This document shows, one piece after another, positions 42,254-50,901 of a stretch of 64,000 bases of DNA (position 1 is its first letter; the number at the start of each line of letters is the position of its first letter). This DNA is from Xanthobacter autotrophicus (GTDB taxonomy: Bacteria > Pseudomonadota > Alphaproteobacteria > Rhizobiales > Xanthobacteraceae). The stretch lies in assembly GCF_043194295.1 (NCBI RefSeq), contig NZ_JBAFVK010000008.1. The stretch is one strand, 5' to 3'. Under the pieces are notes generated by a model. The model worked only from the letters and a program-made list of their open reading frames with translations, had not been told where the DNA came from and searched no databases. The position numbers were made by a program, and so were the translations under genes.

Positions 42254-45200
42254 ATGACGCACACAGTCCTCCCCGGACGTTCACCGAGACGGGAGACCGG
42301 CCAGGGTTCTGCATCCCCGTTCGCCCGATGCCTCGCCAGGGAAATGCGCGGCGACGTGCTGTTCGATGAGGGGAGCCGGGGACGCTATGCCACCGATGCT
42401 TCCATCTACCAGATCATGCCCATCGGCGTGGTCGTGCCCCGCGACCAGGCCGACGCGCGCATCGCACTCGATATCGCGCGCGACCATGGCATGCCGTTCC
42501 TGGCCCGGGGTGCGGGGTCGAGCCAGTGCGGTCAGACCATAGGTGAGGCGCTTGTCCTCGACACCACGCGGTGGCTCAACAAGGTCATCCACTTCGATCC
42601 GTCGCGGCGGATGGTGACCGTGGAGCCCGGCATCGTCCTCGATCATCTCAACGCGATCCTGAAGCCCCATGGCTTGTGGTATCCGGTGGATGTCTCCACC
42701 AGCGCGCAAGCCACCATCGGCGGCATGGCGGGCAACAACTCGTGCGGCTCGCGCTCGCTGCACTACGGCAACATGGTTCACAATGTGGAGGCCATCGACG
42801 CGGTGCTGCCGGACGGCAAGGAGCTGGAGTTCGGTCCCCTTGCGCAGATGGAGGCGACGCCATACGCGCAGCATCTCGTCGGGGCCATTCAGTCCATCGC
42901 GCGGGGCGTGGATGGCGAGCTTGCCGCCAACACGCCCAAGGTGCTGCGCCGCGTCGCCGGCTACAACCTCGACTTGTTCAACTGCCAGAATCCGAAGCCC
43001 TACACGCTGGACGGAATGCCCAATCTGTCCCACCTGCTGGTGGGCTCCGAGGGCACGCTTGCCTTCAGCCGGCAGATCACCCTGCGCCTTTCTCCCCTGC
43101 CGGTTAACAAGGTGCTCGGGGTGGTGAACTTTCCCACGTTCCACCAGGCCATGGATCTGACGCGGCACATCGTCGGCCTCGCCCCCATGGCGGTGGAGCT
43201 GGTGGACCGCACCATGATCGATCTGGCGCTCCACAATCCCGCCTTCCGTCCAGTGATCGAGAGCGCGCTGGTGGGCTCGCCCCAGGCCCTGCTGCTGGTG
43301 GAGTTCGCCGGCGACGATCTGGATGTCCAGAGGCGAGCCCTGAAGCATCTCGCCACCCTCATGGGCGACCTCGGCCTGCCCGGCTCGGTGGTGGAAATGG
43401 CCGGCGCTGCGGAGCAGAAGGCCCTGTGGGACGTGCGCAAGGCCGGGCTCAACATCATGATGAGCATGAAGGGGGACGGCAAGCCGATTTCCTTTATCGA
43501 GGATTGCGCGGTTCCTCTCGAACATCTCGCCGAATACACACAGACCCTGACCGAGCTGTTCCGCCGATACGGCACCGAGGGTACCTGGTATGCCCATGCA
43601 GGAGTGGGGTTGCTGCATGTGCGCCCGATCCTCGACATGCGGCGCGACGGGGCGGCGAAAATGCGGGCTATGGCGGAGGAAGCCTCCGCGCTGGTGCGCC
43701 GCTTCAAGGGGGCCTATTCGGGCGAGCATGGCGACGGCATCTGCCGGGGCGAGTGGGTCGCCTGGCAATACGGGCCGAAGGTCAACGCCGCGTTCCGGGC
43801 CATCAAGGCCCTGTTCGACCCGGACAACCGCTTCAGCCCGGACCGCATCGTCGATCCGCCGCGCATGGATGATGCCCGGCTGTTCCGGTTTCCGCCGGGC
43901 TATGGCGAAACGCCGCTTGAGCCCAGGCTCGACTGGTCACGGTGGAACGTGCGGCGCGATGCGGCGACAGGCATCGAGAGCGCACCTGGCACCGGCGGCG
44001 ATCGCACCGGTGGCTTGGCCAAGGCCGTCGAGATGTGCAACAACAACGGGCATTGCCGTAAATTCGATGCGGGCACCATGTGCCCCTCCTACCGTGTCAC
44101 CCGGGACGAGAAACACGTCACGCGCGGGCGCGCCAACACGCTGCGCCTCGCCCTGTCGGGCCAGATCGGCCGCGACGGGCTTGCCAGCCCGCTGGTCAAG
44201 GAAGCTCTGGACCTTTGCGTGAGCTGCAAGGGCTGCAAGCGAGACTGCCCCACCGGGGTGGACATGGCCCGCGTGAAAATCGAGGCGCGGGCCGCCTGGA
44301 CCGCACGGCACGGCCTTCGCCTGCGGGACCGGCTCGTGGCCTACATGCCGTTCTATGCGCCTGTCGTCAGCCGCCTGTCCTGGCTGTTGGCGATCGGCGA
44401 GAACATTCCCGTCGTTTCGCCGTGGCTGAAGCGGCGCATCGGCCTTGCACCCGAACGCTCGCTGCCGCGCTTCCGCCGGCCGTTCCTTGCGAGGCCCGCG
44501 CCACGCCACGCCGCGCCCGCCGACAGGGAGGTGTTCCTGTTCATCGACACCTTCAACAATTCCATGGAGCCCGAGAACGCGGCCGCTGCTCGCGACGTGC
44601 TTCAGGCGGCGGGCTATCGGGTGCATTTGCATGGCGGCAGGGGCAAGCAACCCTTGTGTTGCGGGCGCACCCTGCTGGCTGCCGGCCTCGTCGACGCGGC
44701 GAAGGCCCAAGCCCGGCGGGTCTTGGACACGCTTCTGCCTTTCGTGGAGCGGGGTGTTCCGATCGTCGGGCTGGAGCCGTCGTGCCTCCTGACACTCCGG
44801 GACGAATTTCTCGGCTACGGCTTCGGCGATGCGGCCCACAAGCTGTCGCAGAGCGCGTATCTGTTCGAGGAATTTCTGGTGTGCGAACGCGCCGCCGGCC
44901 GCATGCAGCTGGCTCTCCATCCCCTCGACGCCACGACCGCCCTGCTGCATGGCCATTGTCACCAGAAGGCATTCGACGCCATGCGGCCGGTACGAGCCGT
45001 CTTGTCCTGGATCCCGGGGCTCGAGGTCCGCGAGGTGGAAGGCTCGTGCTGCGGCATGGCCGGAAGCTTCGGCTACGAAGCGGAGCATTACGCCATGTCT
45101 CGCGCCATGGGCGAACTCACCTTGCTGCCGGCCGTGCGGGAGGCCTCGCCCGGGACGATCGTCATCGCCGATGGCACGAGCTGCCGCCACCAGATCCTCG

Positions 45201-45283
45201 ACTGCGCGCAAGTGGAGGCGCGGCATGTCGCCTGCGTTCTCGCCGCTGCCCTGATCCCCCCGGCGCGTTTGTGCCCGACCTGA
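42254..45283 (+). CDS. FAD- and Fe-S-containing 2-hydroxyacid dehydrogenase (YdiJ-like)
   Basis: This is a fused flavoprotein of about 1009 residues, like YdiJ, a D-2-hydroxyglutarate dehydrogenase. The N-terminal VAO-type FAD domain has FLARGAGSSQCGQTIGEAL and IGGMAGNNSCGSRSLHYGN. The FAD-oxidase C domain ends near YSGEHGDG. Then come two Fe-S cysteine groups, the first at Cys595 (CNNNGHCRK) and the second from Cys655 (CVSCKGCKRDCPTG). Two CCG-type motifs (LCCGRTL near 800, SCCGMAGSFG near 930) complete it. It should oxidise a D-2-hydroxy acid and pass electrons to a quinone or cytochrome. I chose ATG 42254 over GTG 42239; neither has a strong ribosome site. Confidence 0.9.
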   Translation: MTHTVLPGRSPRRETGQGSASPFARCLAREMRGDVLFDEGSRGRYATDASIYQIMPIGVVVPRDQADARIALDIARDHGMPFLARGAGSSQCGQTIGEALVLDTTRWLNKVIHFDPSRRMVTVEPGIVLDHLNAILKPHGLWYPVDVSTSAQATIGGMAGNNSCGSRSLHYGNMVHNVEAIDAVLPDGKELEFGPLAQMEATPYAQHLVGAIQSIARGVDGELAANTPKVLRRVAGYNLDLFNCQNPKPYTLDGMPNLSHLLVGSEGTLAFSRQITLRLSPLPVNKVLGVVNFPTFHQAMDLTRHIVGLAPMAVELVDRTMIDLALHNPAFRPVIESALVGSPQALLLVEFAGDDLDVQRRALKHLATLMGDLGLPGSVVEMAGAAEQKALWDVRKAGLNIMMSMKGDGKPISFIEDCAVPLEHLAEYTQTLTELFRRYGTEGTWYAHAGVGLLHVRPILDMRRDGAAKMRAMAEEASALVRRFKGAYSGEHGDGICRGEWVAWQYGPKVNAAFRAIKALFDPDNRFSPDRIVDPPRMDDARLFRFPPGYGETPLEPRLDWSRWNVRRDAATGIESAPGTGGDRTGGLAKAVEMCNNNGHCRKFDAGTMCPSYRVTRDEKHVTRGRANTLRLALSGQIGRDGLASPLVKEALDLCVSCKGCKRDCPTGVDMARVKIEARAAWTARHGLRLRDRLVAYMPFYAPVVSRLSWLLAIGENIPVVSPWLKRRIGLAPERSLPRFRRPFLARPAPRHAAPADREVFLFIDTFNNSMEPENAAAARDVLQAAGYRVHLHGGRGKQPLCCGRTLLAAGLVDAAKAQARRVLDTLLPFVERGVPIVGLEPSCLLTLRDEFLGYGFGDAAHKLSQSAYLFEEFLVCERAAGRMQLALHPLDATTALLHGHCHQKAFDAMRPVRAVLSWIPGLEVREVEGSCCGMAGSFGYEAEHYAMSRAMGELTLLPAVREASPGTIVIADGTSCRHQILDCAQVEARHVACVLAAALIPPARLCPT

Positions 45284-45300
45284 CATTCCGGAGAACTGCC

Positions 45301-46380
45301 ATGCCTGCTCCCGCCATCACCCGCGTTGTCGTGCGCCCGGTCGTCGCCCCTCTGCCTCGCCCGCTGCGAACCGCGAGCGGCATGATGGAGAGCGCGCCAC
45401 TGGTTCTCGTGGATATCGAAACCTCGGCCGGCATCACGGGGCATGCCTATGCCTTCGCCTACACGCCGGTGCTGCTGGGCGCCCTGGCGCGGCTGACGGG
45501 CGATGTGGGGACGCTGCTGGAAGGACGCGCGATCTATCCCGCCGATCTCACCCGCTGGCTGCGCGGGCGCTTCGTCATCGCCGGTACGTCCGGCCTGCTC
45601 GACATGGCTCTCGCCGTACTGGACATTGCCGCTTGGGACGCCCACGCCAAGCTTGCCGGATTGCCACTCGCGCGCCTTCTCGGCGGTGATGTCGCCCCCC
45701 TTCCAGCCTATGCGAGCTTCGGCATGGATGGGTTGGAGGACACTGCCTCGGCGGCCGCCGGCGCGGCGGCGGAAGGGTTCGGCGCGGTCAAGATCAAGAT
45801 CGGCTACGAGACATTCGCGCAGGACCTTGCCGTGGTCCGGGCGACGAAGCACGCCTTGGGGGATGCCGTCGCGTTGCTCGTTGACTACAACCAGAGCCTC
45901 ACCGTTCCCGAAGCGGTCCTGCGCTGCCGCGCGCTCGACCATGAGGGCCTGTCGTGGATCGAGGAGCCGACCCGGGCCGACGACACGGCGGGGCACGCCC
46001 GTATCGCCGCCGAGATCGAGACGCCGCTTCAGCTGGGTGAAAGCCTGTTTGGGCCGCAGGCCATCGCGGACAGCATCCGGGGCGGGGCCTCCGACCTGAT
46101 GATGCCGGACCTGATCAAGGTGGGCGGCGTAACCGGGTGGCTTGCCGCCTCCGCCATCTGCCAAGCGGCGCGCATGCCGGTGAGCAACCACTTCTTCCAG
46201 GAGGCGAGCGCCCATCTCATGGCGGCGACGCCCACCGCTCATCTCGTCGAGTTTTTCGACATTGCCGGCCCGATCCTCCGGGTTCCCTTGCAGGCCATCG
46301 ACGGCAGGGTCCGCGCAAGCGAAGAGCCGGGCCTCGGGATCGAATGGAGCGAAGAGGCGGTCGCCCGCTATGCGGCGTGA
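45301..46380 (+). CDS. mdlA: Mandelate racemase (enolase superfamily)
   Basis: Mandelate racemase interconverts the enantiomers of mandelate by 1,1-proton transfer. The 359-residue product carries every key residue of the Pseudomonas putida enzyme at the same number. These are Lys164 and Lys166 (AVKIKIGYE), metal ligands Asp195 (DYNQS), Glu221 (EEPT) and Glu247 (LGES), Asp270 (MMPD), His297 (SNHFFQEASAHLMAAT) and Glu317. Asn197 and Ser139 are also kept. It lies 17 bp after the dehydrogenase gene, with GGAG before the ATG. Its substrate could be mandelate or another 2-hydroxy acid, since loop residues at about 22-30 differ from the Pseudomonas enzyme. Confidence 0.9.
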   Translation: MPAPAITRVVVRPVVAPLPRPLRTASGMMESAPLVLVDIETSAGITGHAYAFAYTPVLLGALARLTGDVGTLLEGRAIYPADLTRWLRGRFVIAGTSGLLDMALAVLDIAAWDAHAKLAGLPLARLLGGDVAPLPAYASFGMDGLEDTASAAAGAAAEGFGAVKIKIGYETFAQDLAVVRATKHALGDAVALLVDYNQSLTVPEAVLRCRALDHEGLSWIEEPTRADDTAGHARIAAEIETPLQLGESLFGPQAIADSIRGGASDLMMPDLIKVGGVTGWLAASAICQAARMPVSNHFFQEASAHLMAATPTAHLVEFFDIAGPILRVPLQAIDGRVRASEEPGLGIEWSEEAVARYAA

Positions 46381-46759
46381 ATCCGGTGTTTCCAATCAGG
46401 GACGAGCTTGAACAGGTTTTCAGGTCAGGACGGGTGCGGGCATGTCCCGAGGATGCTGACCGGCAGCACGGCCTTCCAGCGCGAGAAAGGCAACGTGTTC
46501 GCCGGCCAGACCGAAGGTTTGCACATCGGATTGCAGCTTTCGCGGATCCCCTCGTCGGAGGAATGGCCGCCTGACAAGGCGTCCCCCGACCCGGCCTTTT
46601 CCAGCGCCTCGGCACGCCATCCGTGGAGATGCCGGCGGGGAGCCGTCGGGCGACTTCAACAATCGTCCGACGGCTGCTTGAACCCATCAGCTGCGGCGCC
46701 AATGGCGACGCCGCGCCTGCCGCCGGATCTATGGGCGGCGGCGGGCGGAGCGTGGCGCC
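46381..46759. other. Gene-free region between racemase and DUF892 gene
   Basis: No gene is supported on either strand, and no terminator was found after the racemase. It marks the passage from the catabolic block into the decayed zone. Confidence 0.4.
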
Positions 46760-47251
46760 TCAGGCCGCCTTTCTGTTCACGTCGGCGTTGGCCAGGCGCG
46801 TGAGAAGAGCGTCAGTCTCCTCCTCCTCCTTCAGCGTCGCCTCAAGGAGGGGAACCGCCTCCTGCATGCCGAGTTGCGCCGCCCAGGTCTTCAGCGTGCC
46901 ATAACGGGAAATCTCGTAGTGCTCCACCGCTTGCGCCCCCGCAAGCAGGCCGGCGTCGAGCGCATCCGAGCCAGCGAAATCCTCCATGATTTCCTTCCCC
47001 TCGTCGATGATCCCGACGATGGCGGGGCAATGCTTGCCGCGTGCCGCCTTCCCCAGCAGTTCGAATACCCGCTCCAGCCGCTCGATCTGGCCTTCGGTCT
47101 GCTCCTGGTGATGCTGGAAGGCCGACTTCAGCTCTGGCGATTGGGCGCTCTTCGCCATCTTCGGCAGGGCCTTCAGGATCTGTTTCTCGGCGTAATAGAT
47201 ATCCTTGAGCGTTTCCGTGAAAAGGTCATGCAGGGACTTGTCCTGTGCCAT
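46760..47251 (-). CDS. Ferritin-like DUF892 protein (YciE/YciF type)
   Basis: This is a small four-helix ferritin-like protein of 163 residues, linked in enterobacteria to stress response. Signals are LHDLFTETLKDIYYAEKQILKALPKMA at the start, then HHQEQTEGQIERLERVF, IDEGKEIMEDF, and AQAVEHYEISRYGTLKTWA. These supply Glu/His positions for a di-metal site. The ATG at 47251 is the family start. It follows a truncated transporter gene on the same strand. The gene looks intact. Confidence 0.9.
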   Translation of the reverse strand: MAQDKSLHDLFTETLKDIYYAEKQILKALPKMAKSAQSPELKSAFQHHQEQTEGQIERLERVFELLGKAARGKHCPAIVGIIDEGKEIMEDFAGSDALDAGLLAGAQAVEHYEISRYGTLKTWAAQLGMQEAVPLLEATLKEEEETDALLTRLANADVNRKAA

Positions 47252-47427
47252 GATGTACGCTCCCGTTTGTTTGATCAAAGCTTGCCGGAGGCAGCCTGGG
47301 CCTGCACGGACTAAGGCCACAACGACATGGGGCCGGTTGTGTTCCGCTGCATGGGCCACCGCCATCGGCGTACCAAAGGGGAGGGTTGAAAAGGTCGGCT
47401 CACCGAAAGGCGTGAGTTGTCGCCAGG

Positions 47428-47916
47428 TCATGGTATCCAGGTGGTGCGGACGACGAAGGCGAGCCAGACCAGCGCTCCGAGGGTCGTGGCCTGCTGCGCC
47501 CCGCGATAGTTTTCCGCGATCAATGCCACCAGCGAGGGCAACAGCGCCGCCCCTGCGGCGCCCGAGAGGGCCTGGGCGATGATCATGACCGTGGCGTTGG
47601 GGCTGAAGGTCATCAGCACCTGCGCGAGGCCGAACAGCAGCACCACGATCCGGAACACCCGGACCGCGCCGAAACGCTGGTTCAGCTTGGCACCGAGCAT
47701 GACGAAGCCAGCCACGAGCATGGAGTACATGATGATGCCGGTGGCGACCGTGGTGGGCGGAACATTGAAGCTCGCCACCATGCCGCCGAGGGCCACGGGC
47801 AGCGAGGCGACGTTGAAGGACATCAGCACCTGGCCGAGCGCGATGGCGATCATGGGGACCCAGGAATCCCGCACTTCCACGCCGGTGCCAGGTCGGGGCG
47901 TCGAAAGACTGGTCAT
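47428..47916 (-). pseudogene. Truncated MFS transporter
   Basis: The first 162 residues of a major facilitator protein (drug:H+ antiporter type) are present: WVPMIAIALGQVLMSFNVAS, then TGIIMYSMLVAGFVMLGAKL, the motif-A-like NQRFGAVRVFRIV, and AQALSGAAGAALLPSLVALIAENYRG. The frame then ends after LGALVWLAFVVRTTWIP, about a third of the normal length. No remaining membrane segments are found downstream, where a DUF892 gene begins. This is a 3' deletion. The ATG at 47916 is the natural start. It lies 64 bp downstream of glsA on the same strand. Confidence 0.8.
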
Positions 47917-47980
47917 GAGTGCTTCCTCTCGTTCTTCTTTTTTTGCGGGCTCGAGGCACGGTCTGGGGTGGCGCGCGGCC

Positions 47981-48985
47981 TCAGACCTCCGGTGCGGAGA
48001 CGAAGAGGTCCATGCCGAGGCGCTGGGATAGATAGCGCGCCGCCAACTGGCCCTTGATGCTGTTGCCGGCCCCGTCGAGAGGGGGCGCGAAAGTGCCGAG
48101 GCCGCCCTTGCCCGGCGAGACAGTGACGATGCCGCCGCCAATGCCGCTCTTGCCCGGCAGTCCGATCTCGTAGAGCCAGTCGCCGGAGGTCTCGTAGAGC
48201 CCCGCCGTGGTCATCACCGCGAGGGCGTAGTGGCAGACATGCGCATTCACGACGCGCTCACCGGTGACCGGATTGACGCCGCCGTCGGCGAGGGTCGCCC
48301 CCATCACCGCCAGATCCTTCGCATTCACGTTGAGGGAGCACTGGCGGGTGTAGAGGTCGACCGCCTCGCCCGGATCGCAATAGATGCGCCCCATGCTTTG
48401 CAGCATCCGGGCAATGGCGCGGTTGCGGAAATTGGTGTCGAGGGCAGAGGCGCAGACCTCCTCGTTCATCGACAGGCGGCGCCCGGCGAAGCGGGAAAGA
48501 CCCTCGTGGATGAAGGCCCATTTCTCCTCTCGCGTCGCCCCTGGAACGAGGCTGGTGGCGGCGATGGCGCCGGCATTCACCATCGGGTTGGTCAGGCCGC
48601 CGGGCATGGTCTCGATGGCGGCCAACGAGTTGAAGGCGCGTCCCGTGGCATTGGCGCCGAGCTTCGCGCGCGCCTCGGCGGGGCCGAAGAGCTGGCAGAC
48701 CAGGGCGAAGATGAAGGGCTTCGATACGCTCATGATGGAGAAGTCGTGGTCGGTGTCGCCCGCGGCATAGACTCGTCCGCTGGTGCCCACGACGCAGACG
48801 CCGAACAGGTCGCGCGACACCCGGGCCAGCGCAGGATAGACCTGCGAGTTTTCTCCCTCGTCGTTGGATTTGAAGCGGTGGTAGGCCGAATTCACCAACC
48901 CTTCCACCATCTCAGCTTCAGGCAGATGACCTGTGGATACGTAGCTGTCAGAAATCATGTCGTCGTCAAAAGCAGGCATTGCCAT
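47981..48985 (-). CDS. glsA: Glutaminase A
   Basis: This glutaminase hydrolyses glutamine to glutamate and ammonia and belongs to the serine-dependent beta-lactamase-like fold. The 334-residue product has Ser86-x-x-Lys89 (IMSVSKPF) as the catalytic pair. Family blocks are NPMVNAGAIAATSL, SALDTNFRNRAIA, YTRQCSLNVNAKDLAVMGATLA and the C-terminal GLPGKSGIGGGIVTVSPGKGG. The ATG at 48985 has GGAGGACAA in front; the frame is open 22 codons further. A truncated MFS gene follows it, possibly once an amino-acid exporter for the same unit. Confidence 0.95.
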   Translation of the reverse strand: MAMPAFDDDMISDSYVSTGHLPEAEMVEGLVNSAYHRFKSNDEGENSQVYPALARVSRDLFGVCVVGTSGRVYAAGDTDHDFSIMSVSKPFIFALVCQLFGPAEARAKLGANATGRAFNSLAAIETMPGGLTNPMVNAGAIAATSLVPGATREEKWAFIHEGLSRFAGRRLSMNEEVCASALDTNFRNRAIARMLQSMGRIYCDPGEAVDLYTRQCSLNVNAKDLAVMGATLADGGVNPVTGERVVNAHVCHYALAVMTTAGLYETSGDWLYEIGLPGKSGIGGGIVTVSPGKGGLGTFAPPLDGAGNSIKGQLAARYLSQRLGMDLFVSAPEV

Positions 48986-49159
48986 TTGTCCTCCGCGCAG
49001 CCAAATCCTAGTTGCGGTGCATTCAATATATACCGTAATACAGCGCAGCATATATTGCCATGCACATCGTTAGACATTGAATTATTGCCTGCTTCGGATG
49101 GTCGCGCAACCGCTTACCTACCGGCGCCGTGCGCAAATCCCGTCAATCATTCACAGGGC

Positions 49160-49390
49160 GGCCGGCGTGGCGCTCGCCCTGGTGGTGGCGCTGTTCCTGT
49201 GGCTGAAACGCGCCGAGTTCGGGCGGGCCACCCGTGCCTGGCCGAGCAGCGCGAGGCGGCGGTGCTGGTGGGCATCAACGTGTCCCAGATGCATGCCCTC
49301 GCCTTCGGCCGGTCGGCGGCCCTTGGTGCGGCCACCGGCGTCATCATGAGCTTCCTTGGCGCGATCTCGCCTTTCATGGGTTTCCACAGG
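49160..49390 (+). pseudogene. Remnant of a branched-chain amino acid ABC permease (LivH, C-terminal part)
   Basis: Two frames together encode the end of a LivH-type permease. One frame gives ALALVVALFLWLKRAEFGRATRA. After a frameshift near 49230 the other gives EQREAAVLVGINVSQMHALAF and SAALGAATGVIMSFLGAISPF. The 5' part is missing and the frame then runs into sequence from a different gene. It is a dead fragment. Confidence 0.75.
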
Positions 49391-49638
49391 CGGGCCCCTT
49401 TGCCACCGTCCTCGCGGCCCTGGTGATGGGCGCCGTCCTGGGGGCGATCCTGGCGTCGGTGACGGGAACCCTGAAAGGAATCGTCTTCGCCATCGCCACC
49501 CTCGCCTTGTCCGAGGGCCTGCGCATCGCCGCCCTGATGCTGCCGGACGTGACCGGCGGCGCGGTCGGCCTGTTCCTCAACCCGGCCCTGCGGCCGAGCC
49601 AGCATGCGCTCTATCTGTTCGCGGCGCTGGCGGTGATG
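49391..49638 (+). pseudogene. Remnant of a branched-chain amino acid ABC permease (LivM, internal part)
   Basis: The sequence AGPFATVLAALVMGAVLGAI and TGTLKGIVFAIATLALSEGLR, followed by GGAVGLFL, matches the N-terminal to middle part of LivM-type permeases. Both ends are missing. It joins LivH-like sequence on the left and a 3-hydroxyacyl-CoA dehydrogenase tail on the right, so internal deletions fused three genes. Confidence 0.7.
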
Positions 49639-49917
49639 GCCAACGAGGGGGCGAAGGCGTTGGGCGAGGGCGTCGCGTTGCGCGCATCCGACATTGATCT
49701 CGCCTTCATCCATGGCTACGGCTTCCCACGCACAAAGGGAGGGCCCATGTGGGCAGCGGACGAACTGGGCCTGCTGGAGGTGTTCAAGGAGGTGGAGGCG
49801 GCCCATGCCGCCGGCGGCACCGGCTCCGAGCCCGCCCCGCTCCTGCTGGAGCTCGCGTGCAGCGGCGGGCGCTTCGGCACGTGCGATCTCGCTCGCAGCG
49901 GGCCCCGGGCCGGATGA
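49639..49917 (+). pseudogene. Remnant of a 3-hydroxyacyl-CoA dehydrogenase (FadB/PaaH C-terminus)
   Basis: The fragment has ANEGAKALGEGVALRASDID, then FIHGYGFPRTKGGPMWAADELGL, the final domain of multifunctional fatty-acid oxidation proteins. It is fused in frame to the LivM remnant, and nothing upstream belongs to a dehydrogenase. It lies 45 bp before a paaG-like gene, consistent with a former aromatic-acid or beta-oxidation operon. Confidence 0.75.
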
Positions 49918-49962
49918 GGATCGGGTGTCAGGGCGACCATGGAGCAGGAAGGGGACGGTGGT

Positions 49963-50763
49963 ATGGAGACGGTTCTGGTCGATCGCCGCGCGGGCTGGAT
50001 GGTTCTGACACTGAACCGGCCAGCGCGGCTGAACGCATTCAATGAAGAGATGCACCTCGCCTTGCGGCGGGCGCTCGAAGAGGCCGCCGGCGATGCCGCA
50101 TGTCGGGCGGTGCTGCTGACGGGCGCCGGGCGGGCCTTCTGCGCCGGGCAGGATCTCGCGGAGCGGGTCCAGACCGGCGGCGCGCCGGATCTCGGCGCCT
50201 CCCTCGACCGGCTTTACAACCCGCTGGTGCGGCAGCTGCGGGCGCTGGACAAGCCGGTGGTGTGCGCGGTCAACGGGGTGGCGGCGGGCGCCGGCGCCAA
50301 TATTGCGCTGGCCTGCGACATCGTGCTGGCGGCGCGCTCCGCGACCTTCATCCAGGCCTTCTCCAATATCGGCCTCATCCCGGATTCCGGCGGCACCTTC
50401 TTCCTGCCACGCCTGATCGGCGATGCCCGGGCGCGCGCCCTCGCCCTGCTGGGCCTGCCGCTTGATGCCGCCACGGCCGCCCAATGGGGGCTCATCTGGG
50501 CGGTGGCGGAGGACGAGGCCCTCGCCGGCGAAGCCGAGGCGATCACCGCCCGCCTCGCCGCCCGCGCCACCCATGCCCTGGGCCTGGTGAAGCAGGCGCT
50601 CAATGCCTCGCCCGGCAATACGCTGGACCAGCAACTGGATCTGGAACGGGACCTTCAGCGGCTGGCGGGATACGCGCCGGATTATGCCGAGGGCGTGCGC
50701 GCCTTCACCCAGAAGCGGCCGCCCGTCTTCGGCGGACAACCCGGGCGCGTGCCTGAAGCCTGA
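49963..50763 (+). CDS. Enoyl-CoA hydratase/isomerase, PaaG-like
   Basis: This is a crotonase-fold enzyme of 266 residues. The segments AFCAGQDLAERV, VVCAVNGVAAGAGANIALACDIV (oxyanion hole) and IGLIPDSGGTFFLPRLIGDARARALALLG are close to PaaG, the ring-epoxide isomerase of phenylacetate degradation, whose catalytic Asp lies in the PDSGG motif. I chose ATG 49963; an ATG 24 bases upstream is possible. No other paa genes are intact here. With the dehydrogenase remnant upstream, it seems to be a survivor of a degraded operon. Confidence 0.88.
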   Translation: METVLVDRRAGWMVLTLNRPARLNAFNEEMHLALRRALEEAAGDAACRAVLLTGAGRAFCAGQDLAERVQTGGAPDLGASLDRLYNPLVRQLRALDKPVVCAVNGVAAGAGANIALACDIVLAARSATFIQAFSNIGLIPDSGGTFFLPRLIGDARARALALLGLPLDAATAAQWGLIWAVAEDEALAGEAEAITARLAARATHALGLVKQALNASPGNTLDQQLDLERDLQRLAGYAPDYAEGVRAFTQKRPPVFGGQPGRVPEA

Positions 50764-50901
50764 TCGCGGACGCGGATCTCATCGCACAGCCGGGACAATG
50801 CGTCCGGCGGTGGCCGGGGCATCCCGGAGCTGTTCTGGGGGAAAGCTGCTCCGGGGAACGGAAGGGTCCATCCCCCGGAGCGTGGCGACAGGGCGCCTCG
50901 A

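Noticed and set aside
49234..49917. Single 227-residue protein joining LivM-like and dehydrogenase-like sequence
   Set aside because: The parts come from unrelated families with both ends missing, so a deletion fusion of pseudogenes explains it better than a real gene.
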